A stretch of DNA of 64,000 nucleotides from Actinobacteria bacterium HGW-Actinobacteria-7 (GCA_002841275.1 PHET01000003.1:1-64000); one strand, 5' to 3'. Counted from the stretch's first letter, positions 43,511 to 52,017 are shown. Numbers and translations: made by a program. The notes: a model not told the origin generated them from the sequence alone.

Positions 43511-44941
43511 TTGAACACGACACCCGTACTTCCTGACGAACCGCTTGACGAAGGCGTCCCGGTGCCGCTGCTGGCGCAGGGTCCGGTCGCGCGGACACTC
43601 GTGCGACTCACACTTCCCATGCTCGTGGCGATGCTGGCCATGGCTGGCTTCAACATCGTCGACACGTTCTACTTGGGACAGCTTGGCACCGCGCAGCTTG
43701 CCGCGATGGGCTTCACGCTGGCCGTGGTGATGACTGTCAGCTCAATAAGCATGGGCCTCGGCGTCGGGACGACAGCCGTGATCTCGCGTGTGATCGGTCG
43801 GGGCGATGGCCTCGGCATGCAGCGTCTCTCGATGAACGCGATCTTGCTCGGCTTGCTGGTGGCGATGTGCATCTCAGTCGTGGGACTCGTCACGATCGAT
43901 CCCCTTTTCCGCCTGATGGGGGCAACCGGCATCGTGCTCGACCACATCCACGCCTACATGGCCATATGGTTCCTGGGTCTTCCCCTCGTCATCGTGCCGC
44001 AGATCGGCAACAGCGCCATCCGTGCGACCGGCGATACCAAGACGCCGGCGTTGATCATGATCTCGGCGATGACCGCCAACGCCGTCTTGGATCCGCTGTT
44101 CATCTTCGGACTCGGTCCCGTGGCGGCCATGGGGATGCAGGGAGCGGCGATTGCGACCGTGCTATCGCAAGCGATTGCACTTATCGTCTCGTTCAACGTG
44201 CTGCTGCGCCGGGGTCTGATCACGTTCGCTCGTCAGTCATGGCGCGAGCTGGCCGATGGATGGAGACGCATTCTGACCATCGGTGTCCCCGCAGCTGTCA
44301 CACAGCTCATCACCCCTGTTTCAACGGGCATCGTCATCGGCATCGTCGCGACGTACGGGATTGCCGCGGTCGCGGGTTTCGGTGTCGCAAGCCGGCTGGA
44401 GATGTTCGCGGTCATGGTCATCAACGCCTTGGGTAGCGCACTCGTGCCCTTCATCGGCCAGAACTGGGGAGCGGGCAACAAGGAGCGGGTCGGGCGAGCC
44501 GTGAAGGTCGCACTCGCCCTTGCATCAGGGTGGGGGCTCATGGTTTGGCTCCTGTCGATCGCCTTCGGTCGGCCGGTGGCCTCAATCTTTAACGACAACC
44601 CCCTCGTCATCGCGACGGTCATGAGCTACATGGCGATCGTGTTCCCCAGCCTCTTCTTGCTCGGAGCGCTCACGACCGTCAACAGCGCACTCAACGCGCT
44701 CCACAAGCCTCTGGTGTCGATGATGCTGTCACTGGTTCGAATGCTGGTTCTGTATGTGCCGCTGGCATTCCTTGGTTCGGCGCTGATGGGGCTGACGGGC
44801 GTGTGGTGGGCCGCGTTCGCCGCAAATGTTGCGAGTGGAATCGTCGCTGTCGTGTGGTTCAGACGGATCTTCCACGACTTGGAGCGGGGGTTGCCCCCTG
44901 CGGCCAAGAAGGCAGGCGAGCCGCTCCCTGCGGCGTCATGA
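43511..44941 (+). CDS. MATE-family multidrug exporter
   Basis: A 476-residue membrane protein with twelve hydrophobic helices in two homologous halves. MATE motifs: LPMLVAMLAMAGFNIVDTFYLG, AVISRVIGRGD, NSAIRATGDTKTPALIM, NAVLDPLFIFGLGPVAAMG and FIGQNWGAGNKERVGRAV. It probably exports cationic drugs or metabolites by Na+ or H+ antiport. TTG start 8 nt after the RNase J stop; the preceding AGG is a weak ribosome-binding site, so expression may rely on coupling with rnj. Confidence 0.93.
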   Translation: MNTTPVLPDEPLDEGVPVPLLAQGPVARTLVRLTLPMLVAMLAMAGFNIVDTFYLGQLGTAQLAAMGFTLAVVMTVSSISMGLGVGTTAVISRVIGRGDGLGMQRLSMNAILLGLLVAMCISVVGLVTIDPLFRLMGATGIVLDHIHAYMAIWFLGLPLVIVPQIGNSAIRATGDTKTPALIMISAMTANAVLDPLFIFGLGPVAAMGMQGAAIATVLSQAIALIVSFNVLLRRGLITFARQSWRELADGWRRILTIGVPAAVTQLITPVSTGIVIGIVATYGIAAVAGFGVASRLEMFAVMVINALGSALVPFIGQNWGAGNKERVGRAVKVALALASGWGLMVWLLSIAFGRPVASIFNDNPLVIATVMSYMAIVFPSLFLLGALTTVNSALNALHKPLVSMMLSLVRMLVLYVPLAFLGSALMGLTGVWWAAFAANVASGIVAVVWFRRIFHDLERGLPPAAKKAGEPLPAAS

Positions 44942-45194
44942 CGCGGCCAGATAGAGCAGACTCGACAACCCTGCCCGGCTAAGGTAATGTTCGCGTTTCC
45001 GCTGCACGGCACCGAATGACCGCTTGGCGGTCCCTCGTTGGTGTCTCGTCTGCAGCAAAACCAAACCACGCTACTTGCGGGTCGTCCGGACCAACCGGGC
45101 GGCTCGAGACACTATCGACAGTCGCGCCAGCGGTGGCGTGCCTCTTGAGGCGCTCATCGCATTACAGCGCAACACAGACGAATGGAGCACGCAC

Positions 45195-46715
45195 TTGTTC
45201 GGACTTACCTCGCAAGAAATCAGAACGAATGTCCTGAGCGGTCTGACCGTCTCGCTGGCTCTGGTGCCCGAAGCGATCGCCTTCGCGCTTGTCGCACAGG
45301 TGGATCCACTTGTCGGCCTCTACGCCGCTTTCATCGTCTCGCTGATCACCGCAGTATTCGGCGGTCGTCCCGGCATGATCTCGGGCGCGACCGGTGCGCT
45401 CGCAGTCGTGACGGTCGCTCTCGTCGTCGAACACGGCGTGCAGTACCTGTTCGCCGCCGTCGTGCTCATGGGCGTCCTCCAGCTGCTGTTCGGATTCGCC
45501 AGACTCGGCAAGTTCATCCGCATGGTGCCGTTCCCCGTGATGCTCGGCTTCGTCAACGGACTGGCCATCGTGATCTTCCTGGCGCAGTTCCAAAGCCTGA
45601 AGGTTCCGGGCCCCGACGGCACCCGCGTCTGGATGACCGGTCCGCAGCTCTACCTGATGATCGGTCTCATTGCGTTGACCGTTGCGATCATCTATCTATT
45701 CCCGAAGCTCACCAAGGCGGTCCCCGCGACGCTGGTGGGCATCGTGTCGGTGTCGGCTCTGGTCTTCGCACTTGGCCTAGACACTCGGACCGTGGGTGAC
45801 CTGGGTTCGATCGCGGGCGGCTTGCCGAAGTTCAGTATCCCGATGGTTCCGTTCAACCTCGAGACCCTGCGGATCATCCTCCCGTACTCGCTCATCATGG
45901 CCGTAATCGGTCTCATCGAGACGCTGCTGACGCTCAACCTCATCGACACCATGACCGATACTCGCGGGCGTCCGAACAAGGAGTGCCTCGCGCAGGGGGC
46001 GGCCAACATCGTCACCGGATTCTTCGGCGGCATGGGTGGCTGCGCGATGATCGGCCAGAGCATGATCAACGTGAACAACGGTGCGCTCAAACGCCTTTCA
46101 GGTATCGCGGCGTCGATATTCCTCCTATCCTTCATCCTCTTCGGGTCGTCGCTGATCGGGCGCATCCCGCTGGCGGCCCTCGTCGGCGTGATGTTCGTGG
46201 TCGCCGAGAAGACGTTCGAATGGGGCAGCATCCGCTCGCTGCGCAGCGTTCCCCGCGCCGATGCGCTGATCGTCATCGGCGTAACCATCGTGACCGTGAT
46301 GACCGACCTGGCCATCGCCGTTGTCGCCGGCGTCATCATCGCGGCGCTTGTGTTCGCATGGGAGCACGCAAAGCACATAAACGTGACCAAGTACGACGAC
46401 ACGAATGGTTGGCGAGTCTACGAGCTTGAGGGATCGCTGTTCTTCGCTTCAGCAGGCGAGTTCCAGACCCTGTTCGCACCGAAGGAAGACCCGGACGATG
46501 TCGTCGTCGAGTTTCGCCGAGCAAAGGTCGTCGACCACTCGGCCCTCGAAGCCATCGACGCCCTCGCCACCCGCTACGAGGCCGAAGGTAAGCGTCTGCA
46601 CCTCAGGCATCTCAGCCCGGACTGCCTCGAACTGCTCGACAAGGCCAAGGACATGATGGAGGTCAACGTGCTTGAGGACCCGCACTACCACGTTGCCGAT
46701 GACAAGATCGCGTAG
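45195..46715 (+). CDS. SulP-family anion transporter with STAS domain
   Basis: A 506-residue protein. The membrane part (about 15-390) begins EIRTNVLSGLTVSLALVPEAIAFALVAQVDPLVGLYAAF, the SulP signature, and includes FFGGMGGCAMIGQSMINVNNGA. The cytoplasmic STAS domain (about 400-500) has WRVYELEGSLFFAS and KVVDHSALEAID. SulP proteins carry sulfate, bicarbonate or other anions; a bicarbonate or sulfate role is possible. GGAG 7 nt before the TTG at 45195 supports this start; the frame is open to a TTG at 45024 but that stretch lacks a ribosome-binding site and does not look like SulP. Confidence 0.88.
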   Translation: MFGLTSQEIRTNVLSGLTVSLALVPEAIAFALVAQVDPLVGLYAAFIVSLITAVFGGRPGMISGATGALAVVTVALVVEHGVQYLFAAVVLMGVLQLLFGFARLGKFIRMVPFPVMLGFVNGLAIVIFLAQFQSLKVPGPDGTRVWMTGPQLYLMIGLIALTVAIIYLFPKLTKAVPATLVGIVSVSALVFALGLDTRTVGDLGSIAGGLPKFSIPMVPFNLETLRIILPYSLIMAVIGLIETLLTLNLIDTMTDTRGRPNKECLAQGAANIVTGFFGGMGGCAMIGQSMINVNNGALKRLSGIAASIFLLSFILFGSSLIGRIPLAALVGVMFVVAEKTFEWGSIRSLRSVPRADALIVIGVTIVTVMTDLAIAVVAGVIIAALVFAWEHAKHINVTKYDDTNGWRVYELEGSLFFASAGEFQTLFAPKEDPDDVVVEFRRAKVVDHSALEAIDALATRYEAEGKRLHLRHLSPDCLELLDKAKDMMEVNVLEDPHYHVADDKIA

Positions 46716-46780
46716 ACGACGGAATCGACCCCTGAGACTCCCGATTGTGACCGATGCTCTCATGCCGGGATCACGCCTTC

Positions 46781-46837
46781 GATTTGGTGCCCGATTTGGT
46801 GCCCACATACATGGTTACTGTTGGTACTCGTTGGTGA
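46781..46837 (+). pseudogene. C-terminal tail of a degraded tyrosine-type integrase (copy 2)
   Basis: The frame ending at TGA 46835-46837 reads DLVPDLVPTYMVTVGTRW, nearly the same as the tail at 310-366. No catalytic domain precedes it: the SulP gene ends only 65 bp upstream. It therefore is a scar rather than a functional gene. Confidence 0.5.
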
Positions 46838-46902
46838 CTATTGGGACTCACCGCAGCTCCGCTGTACCAACGAGTCCCAACAGTCACCAATAGTCACAAG
46901 CA

Positions 46903-46934
46903 CAATCAGGATTCGAATTCCCTTGGGGGCACCA
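46903..46934 (+). other. tRNA 3'-end-like segment, possible attachment site (copy 2)
   Basis: Identical in 32 of 32 bases to 432-463: a TTCGAAT loop and a terminal GGGGGC-A-CCA, but no tRNA 5' half upstream. Read as an integration junction. Confidence 0.5.
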
Positions 46935-46943
46935 GATTTCACG

Positions 46944-46973
46944 TAGACCCGCCAGTCACAACTGGCGGGTCTA
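46944..46973. terminator. Perfect 13-bp hairpin after the att-like segment
   Basis: TAGACCCGCCAGT (46944-46956) and ACTGGCGGGTCTA (46961-46973) pair perfectly around CACA. It has the position of the hairpin after copy 1 but a different sequence, so the two repeat copies were not simply duplicated together with their 3' flanks. Confidence 0.55.
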
Positions 46974-47063
46974 ACTGCTTCTTCAGGGTCCAATGATGGT
47001 TTCGACGATTCGCCGCTCTGGCTGAACGTTATCATCGAGCCTACAGATGATATCGTTAATGAC

Positions 47064-47330
47064 TCACTGAGTCGTTCTCTCCCAGGTCGCATCGCGCCCG
47101 CCCTTTGTGCACCGGATCTCACCGTTGTCCCTAGGCTCGCCGAGTACCCGCACGATCGTGGGACGGCTCACTCCCGGACAGACTCGCTCGATGTCGGCAT
47201 ATCGGGAGGTCGCCGGGAGGTGCCGGATGCAGTCGATCACCATCTTGCGCTTCGCTCATTGGCACCGATGGGCGGTATCGCTCCAGTCCGCTGCCATTGA
47301 GGCATACAGGGCATCCAAGTACTCACGAGG
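47064..47330 (-). pseudogene. Fragment of a Fic-family-like protein (C-terminal winged helix) with an in-frame stop
   Basis: On the minus strand the reading begins PREYLDALYASMAADW, meets a TGA, and then continues from ATG 47243 as HLPATSRYADIERVCPGVSR, PTIVRVLGEPRDNGEIRC and a short tail ending at TGA 47064-47066. The latter part is a winged helix like that at the C-terminus of Fic/DUF4172-type proteins (Y-x-D-I-x-x-VCPGVSR-x-TI-x-RVL). No Fic motif remains. It lies in the scarred region after att-like copy 2 and is probably a decayed cargo gene. The 59-codon downstream part alone could in principle be expressed. Confidence 0.45.
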
Positions 47331-47364
47331 CTGAAGAGCATGAGCGAGTCAGGCGGCGGGCGGC

Positions 47365-47496
47365 CACGGCTTGTTGCCCGATCTGTTGCCCAAAGTTAGC
47401 TGGCATACGAACAACATCTTGGATAGCGTTTGCGTGAGAAGTCATGCCGCGCCCCCCAACTCCGGCGAAGTGGTGCGCGCTAAGGCTTGGCCTTGA
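47365..47496 (+). pseudogene. Third integrase-tail-like remnant
   Basis: The frame reads HGLLPDLLPKVSWHTNNILD and ends at TGA 47494-47496. LLPDLLPK at 47371-47394 resembles the DLxPDLxP tails at 310-366 and 46781-46837, but the rest differs and no catalytic domain is present. It overlaps the end of the PAP2 gene on the other strand by 17 bp. Confidence 0.3.
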
Positions 47497-49198
47497 GCAA
47501 CGACGCGTAGCCTTGAGTGAACCAGGCGTCGCCCTGCGCGTTCGTGCCCGTACTCGGTTGCGTTACACGAACACGCGCCACGAATTCGGCTCGACCCGTT
47601 CTGGTGAGATCGGCGACGACATACGCTTGTTCCGCGTCAATGTCGGGTTCTATGTGATGTGTCGGCAGGGGAATCGTGGTGCCAATCTCCAGTCGAGAAT
47701 CAAAGGATGCCGTGGCAACCCAGACAGGCACGCCGTTGATTGTGGCGTGGGTCTGCCAGAAGCGGATGTGATGACGTCGGCGTACCGTGGCGGTGCCCGA
47801 CGACTTCTCGAAGGCGACGTCTTGAACGGCCCCATCCAAGAACGTCGGCGTGACCGGCGCTGTCGGGTACGGCTGGTTGCCGATCGCCGCTGCTGCCGCC
47901 CGTGCCAACGTGCTGAACGAGGGAGAGTCGGCGACCTCCCACCCCGCGGCTACGAATGCCGAGTTCAGCTGAGCGCGCGTGCCGACGAACACGATCCCGA
48001 TCGGCTCTTGGTTGGAGCCGTCGAGTTTGGTGGAGAAGAGAGGAAGCTGCTGCATCTCGGACGGGGTCGGCGCGAGCCGCCCCGTCGGCCCGTTGGCGAT
48101 ATTCCACGGCACAACGGGCGCAGTTGCCGTTGCCCGGGCCAGCAGAGGATCGGCCTGCGCTCCGGCCGCGATTCCTACGATGGTGGCAAACGACACCGCA
48201 ACGGTGACGACGCTGCGTAGCCGCTGGGTCGACCACGCCGGCCACACCTCGCGCAGCCCGCGGTAGCGCACCAGCATCAGGTAGCACCCGCACACCACGC
48301 ACAGCCATGCCATCGCGAGCGACCACGACGCGATCACATCACTTGGCCAATGGACACCCAGGTACACGCGCGACAGTCCGATGGCGCCGACGCCGAACGC
48401 CGCTACGAACAGGATCGCCAGTCGCGCCCGGAGCGACCCAAAGGTGCGCCATGACACGAACACCAGGATGCCGATAAACAGCAGGCTTGTGAACGCGTGG
48501 CCGGAAGGGAAGCTGAAGGAGGAAGGTTCCTTTATCAGCGCGAAGTCGATCGGAGGTCTCACCCGGTGAAACGCGAACTTCGTGATCGTCTGCAGCCCGA
48601 CGCCGCCGATGAGTGCGATGAGCAGCAACCCCGCTTCGGACCTCCGCCCCCATAGTACGAAGAGCGATGCCACCAGGACTGCGAGGAACGGAATCACCCG
48701 CGGGTCGGCCATGACCGTCCCGACCCACAACACGCGAGTCAGTCCGGGCGTTCGGAATACCCGCAGGAGCGCCAGTAACTGAGGGTCGTAGTCGGTGATT
48801 GCTCGAGAGAGTGCAAGCGAGAGCGCGACGGACACGAAGCTCGAGAAGAAGTAGAGGGCGGACGCAGCGGTGACAGTCAGGTAGAGGCCGCTGGGCCTCT
48901 CGACGGAGAACCGCCCGCCCAGCCACTTAAACAAGCGCGGGTAGCGCCCGCCGACAACGCGCACCTCTGCGTCGTCATGCAGCGCTCGTCCGATGCTCAG
49001 CCCGACGCTGCGGGTGAATCGCCAGAGTCCCGGGCCGAACGACGCGATGAGCCAGTCCGCGAGCAGAACGATTGCGGAGATGAACGCGACAAAGGTGACG
49101 AAGGCGACCGTGCGGTCGGCCCATGCCGACACGAGTCGGAGGACCCAGAAGAGCGCCACACCCGCCACCAGCGCGGCAAGCGCGCGAGAGCGTTTCAT
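47480..49198 (-). CDS. PAP2-type membrane phosphatase with C-terminal LssY-like domain
   Basis: A 572-residue protein. The N-terminal 340 residues carry about eight hydrophobic helices and an intact PAP2 signature: KFAFHRVRPP, SFPSGHAFTSL and SRVYLGVHWPSDV, with catalytic His residues. The C-terminal region (about 370-560) resembles LssY_C: PLFSTKLDGSNQEPIGIVFVG, WEVADSPSFSTLARAA, FEKSSGTATVRRRHHIRFW. It likely dephosphorylates lipid phosphates at the outer membrane face (undecaprenyl pyrophosphate or phosphatidate). The ATG at 49198 begins MKRSRALAALVAGVALFW; no strong ribosome-binding site is seen. It lies in a scarred zone and no neighbour explains its role. Confidence 0.82.
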   Translation of the reverse strand: MKRSRALAALVAGVALFWVLRLVSAWADRTVAFVTFVAFISAIVLLADWLIASFGPGLWRFTRSVGLSIGRALHDDAEVRVVGGRYPRLFKWLGGRFSVERPSGLYLTVTAASALYFFSSFVSVALSLALSRAITDYDPQLLALLRVFRTPGLTRVLWVGTVMADPRVIPFLAVLVASLFVLWGRRSEAGLLLIALIGGVGLQTITKFAFHRVRPPIDFALIKEPSSFSFPSGHAFTSLLFIGILVFVSWRTFGSLRARLAILFVAAFGVGAIGLSRVYLGVHWPSDVIASWSLAMAWLCVVCGCYLMLVRYRGLREVWPAWSTQRLRSVVTVAVSFATIVGIAAGAQADPLLARATATAPVVPWNIANGPTGRLAPTPSEMQQLPLFSTKLDGSNQEPIGIVFVGTRAQLNSAFVAAGWEVADSPSFSTLARAAAAAIGNQPYPTAPVTPTFLDGAVQDVAFEKSSGTATVRRRHHIRFWQTHATINGVPVWVATASFDSRLEIGTTIPLPTHHIEPDIDAEQAYVVADLTRTGRAEFVARVRVTQPSTGTNAQGDAWFTQGYASLLKAKP

Positions 49199-49257
49199 GT
49201 CGTGGCGATTCGAGATGGACAACCCCCCACAACTGCGCCGGCCACCCGACAGTACCA

Positions 49258-49277
49258 CGCCCCGCTTCAACGGGGCG
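49258..49277. terminator. GC-rich hairpin, weak terminator candidate
   Basis: CGCCCCG (49258-49264) and CGGGGCG (49271-49277) form a 7-bp stem with a 6-nt loop between the small lipoprotein gene and the PAP2 gene on the minus strand. No U tract follows. Confidence 0.3.
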
Positions 49278-49361
49278 CGCGTTATGTCTAACGCGTCTGC
49301 GGGCGAACGCGTTCGCCGACCTCTCAGATACCGTCGGCAACGCTGCCTGCGGGAATGAGTG

Positions 49362-49589
49362 CTACGGAGTTCCGGTGCTCGCTCCGGAGCCGCTCCCGCC
49401 CATCATGCCGCCCCCCGAGTTGCCGCTCGTTCCGCCCCCGGAGTTGTTGTTGCCGTTCCCGTTCATCGTTCCACCGTTGTCTGGGTTGGTTCCTCCGATG
49501 TTGGCGGAACATGAGCATCCGACAGTGGTGGACACCGCGATAGCACACATCCAGAGAGCGACTGCGACTATCTGTGGGCTTCGACTCAT
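49362..49589 (-). CDS. Small Gly/Asn/Ser-rich lipoprotein
   Basis: A 75-residue protein. A signal peptide of about 23 residues ends in STTVGC-SCS, a lipobox-like site, followed by about 50 residues of low-complexity Gly, Asn, Ser and Thr (NGNGNNNSGGGTSG). It would be a short flexible lipid-anchored peptide. AAAGGAG 5 nt before the ATG at 49589 is a strong ribosome-binding site. No family is recognised. Confidence 0.55.
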   Translation of the reverse strand: MSRSPQIVAVALWMCAIAVSTTVGCSCSANIGGTNPDNGGTMNGNGNNNSGGGTSGNSGGGMMGGSGSGASTGTP

Positions 49590-49625
49590 TGCTGCTCCTT
49601 TCGCTGTCGAGTTCGTACCCGAATG

Positions 49626-49809
49626 TTGTGGATTCGATTAGCACGGGAAACAGCCAGACCGGGTTCAGCTCAAGGGTGTTGGACAGCCATGCCTGGCCGG
49701 CGATGATGACGCACGCCGCGATGAATTTCGATCCGCGCGACTCTGCATATGCCTTCAGATGCTCTGCGCGCGACCCTCTGGGTTTCTGGCTGTGCGACGA
49801 GCCCCGCAT
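49626..49809 (-). pseudogene. N-terminal fragment of an integral membrane protein
   Basis: AGGAGG lies 10 nt upstream of the ATG at 49809, and the first 60 codons read as a basic N-terminus plus a helix (KFIAACVIIAGQAWLSNTLELN, PVWLFPVLIE) such as begins small four-helix actinobacterial membrane proteins. After that the frame becomes Arg/Ser-rich and overlaps the lipoprotein gene antiphase on the same strand, so the protein looks truncated. A genuine 161-residue product through 49324 is unlikely. Confidence 0.4.
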
Positions 49810-50199
49810 AAGCAGTCTTCCTCCTGGGTGATCCTTGCGAGGTGAGGAGCCAGCGTCCGCTCACAGAGTCTGTACCCTCCAGGGAGGTCAACGGCCCGGG
49901 GTTATCGCAGGGACATCACGACGGACTGAGTTTCTCCGAGACCTCGAGCGCACGCCGTTGCTCGGTTCTGTCGTCTTGAGTCGGAGAATCGAGAGGGCCG
50001 GCGAGCGTCTTAATCCGAGCGAGGCCTGAACGCAGCCCCTGGCGCGGGGTGTGGCTCGGCCTCGTGTGCGTTCGGTTGGCGGACTGACGCTTCGGCCGGC
50101 GCAAACCCGTCCACGCCACACTCGACAGGTCGAGATCGACTTCAGCGCCCCGTTCGAGGGTAGGTACTAATCACACGTCATTAGCGAGGGGTTGCTCAC
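49810..50199. other. Intergenic stretch without a convincing gene
   Basis: About 390 bp between the truncated membrane protein and the 93-residue gene. One plus-strand frame (49835-50029) contains a stretch vaguely like sigma region 1.2 but without support. No terminator or operator was recognised; it lies in the scarred accessory zone. Confidence 0.4.
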
Positions 50200-50481
50200 A
50201 TGGATGAGGTCGAGGGCTCGATCTTCGACGGGGACACCGTCATCGTGGCGGGTACCATGGTGCTTCTCGACGTCTTGGATGCAGTCGGGGATTCTACCGA
50301 CGACGCCGGGTGGCACGCGCATGTGGCTCTGCCACTCGGCACGGTTCTCGAGCCCGGCGAGCAGATGCGCCTGGTGACGGCGGACGGCCGGTCCGGCCCT
50401 GTGGCGCTCCTTGACGCTCCAACGATAGAGGGCGACCGGGTGCTGCACGTGCTCACCGGCCTAGGCCCGCTTGTGCGCTAG
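50200..50481 (+). CDS. Small protein of unknown function
   Basis: A 93-residue acidic protein starting MDEVEGSIFDGDTVIVAGTM. It alternates short strands and loops (MRLVTADGRSGPVALLDAP) and could be a small beta domain. No family is recognised. Its stop is directly followed by the ATG of the phosphatase gene, so it heads a three-gene unit with the phosphatase and the lipid kinase. Confidence 0.6.
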   Translation: MDEVEGSIFDGDTVIVAGTMVLLDVLDAVGDSTDDAGWHAHVALPLGTVLEPGEQMRLVTADGRSGPVALLDAPTIEGDRVLHVLTGLGPLVR

Positions 50482-50970
50482 ATGGTCGAACCTGCCGATC
50501 TTCCGGTCTCTGACGTCTCAGAGATCACGGACCAGCTCTTCATTGCGTCGCGTCTCCATGCGCGGCATGTCGAGCACGTCCGCGACCTGGGGATCGACCT
50601 CATCCTGAGCACGATTTGGCTCGCGCCCACACGCGCGTTCCGCCGGACACCGTTCCGCTCGATGTGGCTCCCGATGATCGATTTCCCGCTGACACCGCTT
50701 CCGCTGTTCATCCTTCGGCGGGGCGCCGCGGCGGCCGTTCTGGTGATGGCCACCGGCGGGAAGGTGCTCATCTACTGCCGCGCCGGGCGTCACCGCAGTG
50801 TCGCGATGGCGTCGTGCATCCTCATCGCTCGGGGCATGACGGCCGACGAGGCCATGGAAGTCATCACGGCCCATCGGCCCGTCGCCGACCCCCACGCCCC
50901 CCACATCGAGCGGCGGATACGGGCGTTCGAGAAGGATTGGCTCTCTCGGCAGCGGCCCGCAACGACGTGA
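50482..50970 (+). CDS. Dual-specificity protein phosphatase-like enzyme
   Basis: A 162-residue protein. The catalytic loop LIYCRAGRHRSVAMA (Cys99, Arg105) is the CX5R signature of cysteine phosphatases, with Tyr where His is usual before Cys. ITDQLFIASRLHARHVEHV then GIDLILS and LPMIDFPLTPLP match the N-terminal part of DSP folds, including the acid Asp in IDFPL. It may act on phosphotyrosine or on phosphoinositides or other small phosphates. The start abuts the upstream stop; the lipid kinase gene follows after 28 nt. Confidence 0.8.
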   Translation: MVEPADLPVSDVSEITDQLFIASRLHARHVEHVRDLGIDLILSTIWLAPTRAFRRTPFRSMWLPMIDFPLTPLPLFILRRGAAAAVLVMATGGKVLIYCRAGRHRSVAMASCILIARGMTADEAMEVITAHRPVADPHAPHIERRIRAFEKDWLSRQRPATT

Positions 50971-50998
50971 GGCGCACGCCCAGAAGGAGGTCGCGAAC

Positions 50999-51880
50999 AT
51001 GCGCGTGAAGGTCATCATCAACCCGGCGGCAGGTAAGCCCGAGCCGATCCTGAGCGTGCTCAACGACGCGTTCGCCCCGGCCGGGATCGACTGGGGCGTC
51101 GACATCACGCACAAGAGCGGCGACGGCGTGGCCGCGGCGCGGAGAGCGGCCGACGAGGGCTACGACCTCATCGGCGCCTACGGCGGGGATGGCAGCGTGT
51201 CCGAAGTGGTGTCCGGATTGGCCGAGGGCGGTCCGCCGATTCTGTTGCTGCCGGGCGGCACGGGCAATGCCCTCGCGGCTGACCTCGGCATCCCGCCCGG
51301 GCTGGCTGAGGCCGCGGCGCTTGCGGTGGGGGAGGCCGGAGAGGTCAGGCGGGTCGACGTGGGCCGCTCGGGCAAGCAGTGGTTCGTACTCCGGCTCACC
51401 ACGGGATTCGAGGCCGACATGGTGAGTGCTGCGACCCAGCAGATGAAGGACCGTTTCGGCTGGCTCGCATACGCGTTCTCTGGGCTCATGGCCATCTCGG
51501 ACGCGCCCACGGCCACCTACCGCATCACCGTCGATGGCGCTGAGGTCGAATGCGAGGGGTTGGCGGCGCTCGTCGCCAACTCGGCCATGGTGGGAGTCTC
51601 GAGCCTGCGGATCGCCGCTGACGTCGACGTCTCGGACGGGCTCCTCGACGTGGTCGTCGTGCAGCGAGCCGACTTGCCGGGGCTCATCGGCGGCGCCGCC
51701 GATGCTGCGCAGGGGCAGCAGTCGCGCATCATGAGCCGGTGGCGCGGCAAGGAGATCCACGTGGAGACGACGCCACCGCAGGCCGTCCTCGCGGACGGCG
51801 AGGACGCCGGCATGACGCCGGTCGACGTGACCGTCGTGCCGGGCGCCGTCGGCGTGCTGGTTCCGAAACGGGCTGTCTAG
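50999..51880 (+). CDS. Diacylglycerol/lipid kinase family protein (DagK/YegS type)
   Basis: A 293-residue protein. VKVIINPAAGKPEPI opens the catalytic domain; GAYGGDGSVSEVVSGL holds the GGDG nucleotide loop; PILLLPGGTGNALAADLGIP is the conserved lipid-kinase motif. The C-terminal domain includes GFEADMVSA and LAALVANSAMVG and ends in a short beta sandwich (LADGEDAGMTPVDV). It phosphorylates diacylglycerol or a related lipid. AGAAGGAGG precedes the ATG. Next to the small phosphatase gene, it could form a lipid-phosphate turnover pair; this is inference from context. Confidence 0.88.
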   Translation: MRVKVIINPAAGKPEPILSVLNDAFAPAGIDWGVDITHKSGDGVAAARRAADEGYDLIGAYGGDGSVSEVVSGLAEGGPPILLLPGGTGNALAADLGIPPGLAEAAALAVGEAGEVRRVDVGRSGKQWFVLRLTTGFEADMVSAATQQMKDRFGWLAYAFSGLMAISDAPTATYRITVDGAEVECEGLAALVANSAMVGVSSLRIAADVDVSDGLLDVVVVQRADLPGLIGGAADAAQGQQSRIMSRWRGKEIHVETTPPQAVLADGEDAGMTPVDVTVVPGAVGVLVPKRAV

Positions 51881-52017
51881 CGAGAGCTGGACTTCTAGCG
51901 ACCGTTTGGAGAGGACCGCATGCTTCTGGTGAATCGCCGATCACTCTGGAGCTTTTTGCAGACGGGGCGAGCGTGGTGCAGCAAAGCATCGGTCCCCGGC
52001 CCCTCGAAAGTCGATGA

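Larger units (their letters stand above)
46781..46941 (+). repeat. Long direct repeat, copy 2 (integrase tail plus att-like region)
   Basis: Matches 310-470 with few substitutions and in the same orientation. GTGACTATTGGGAC recurs at 46834-46847, with its partner arm partly changed (CCAATAGTCAC near 46887-46897), so this copy's inverted repeat is imperfect. The flanks differ from copy 1, including the hairpin that follows. Confidence 0.75.

Noticed and set aside
47240-47270. In-frame TGA of the Fic-like fragment as another selenocysteine codon
   Set aside because: No redox motif such as UxxC surrounds it, no hairpin follows at the right distance, and the context is decayed. A nonsense mutation is simpler.
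49835-50029. Plus-strand frame resembling sigma factor region 1.2 (LERTPLLG and RRIERAGERL)
   Set aside because: Only a short stretch is similar; no -10 recognition region follows and there is no ribosome-binding site.
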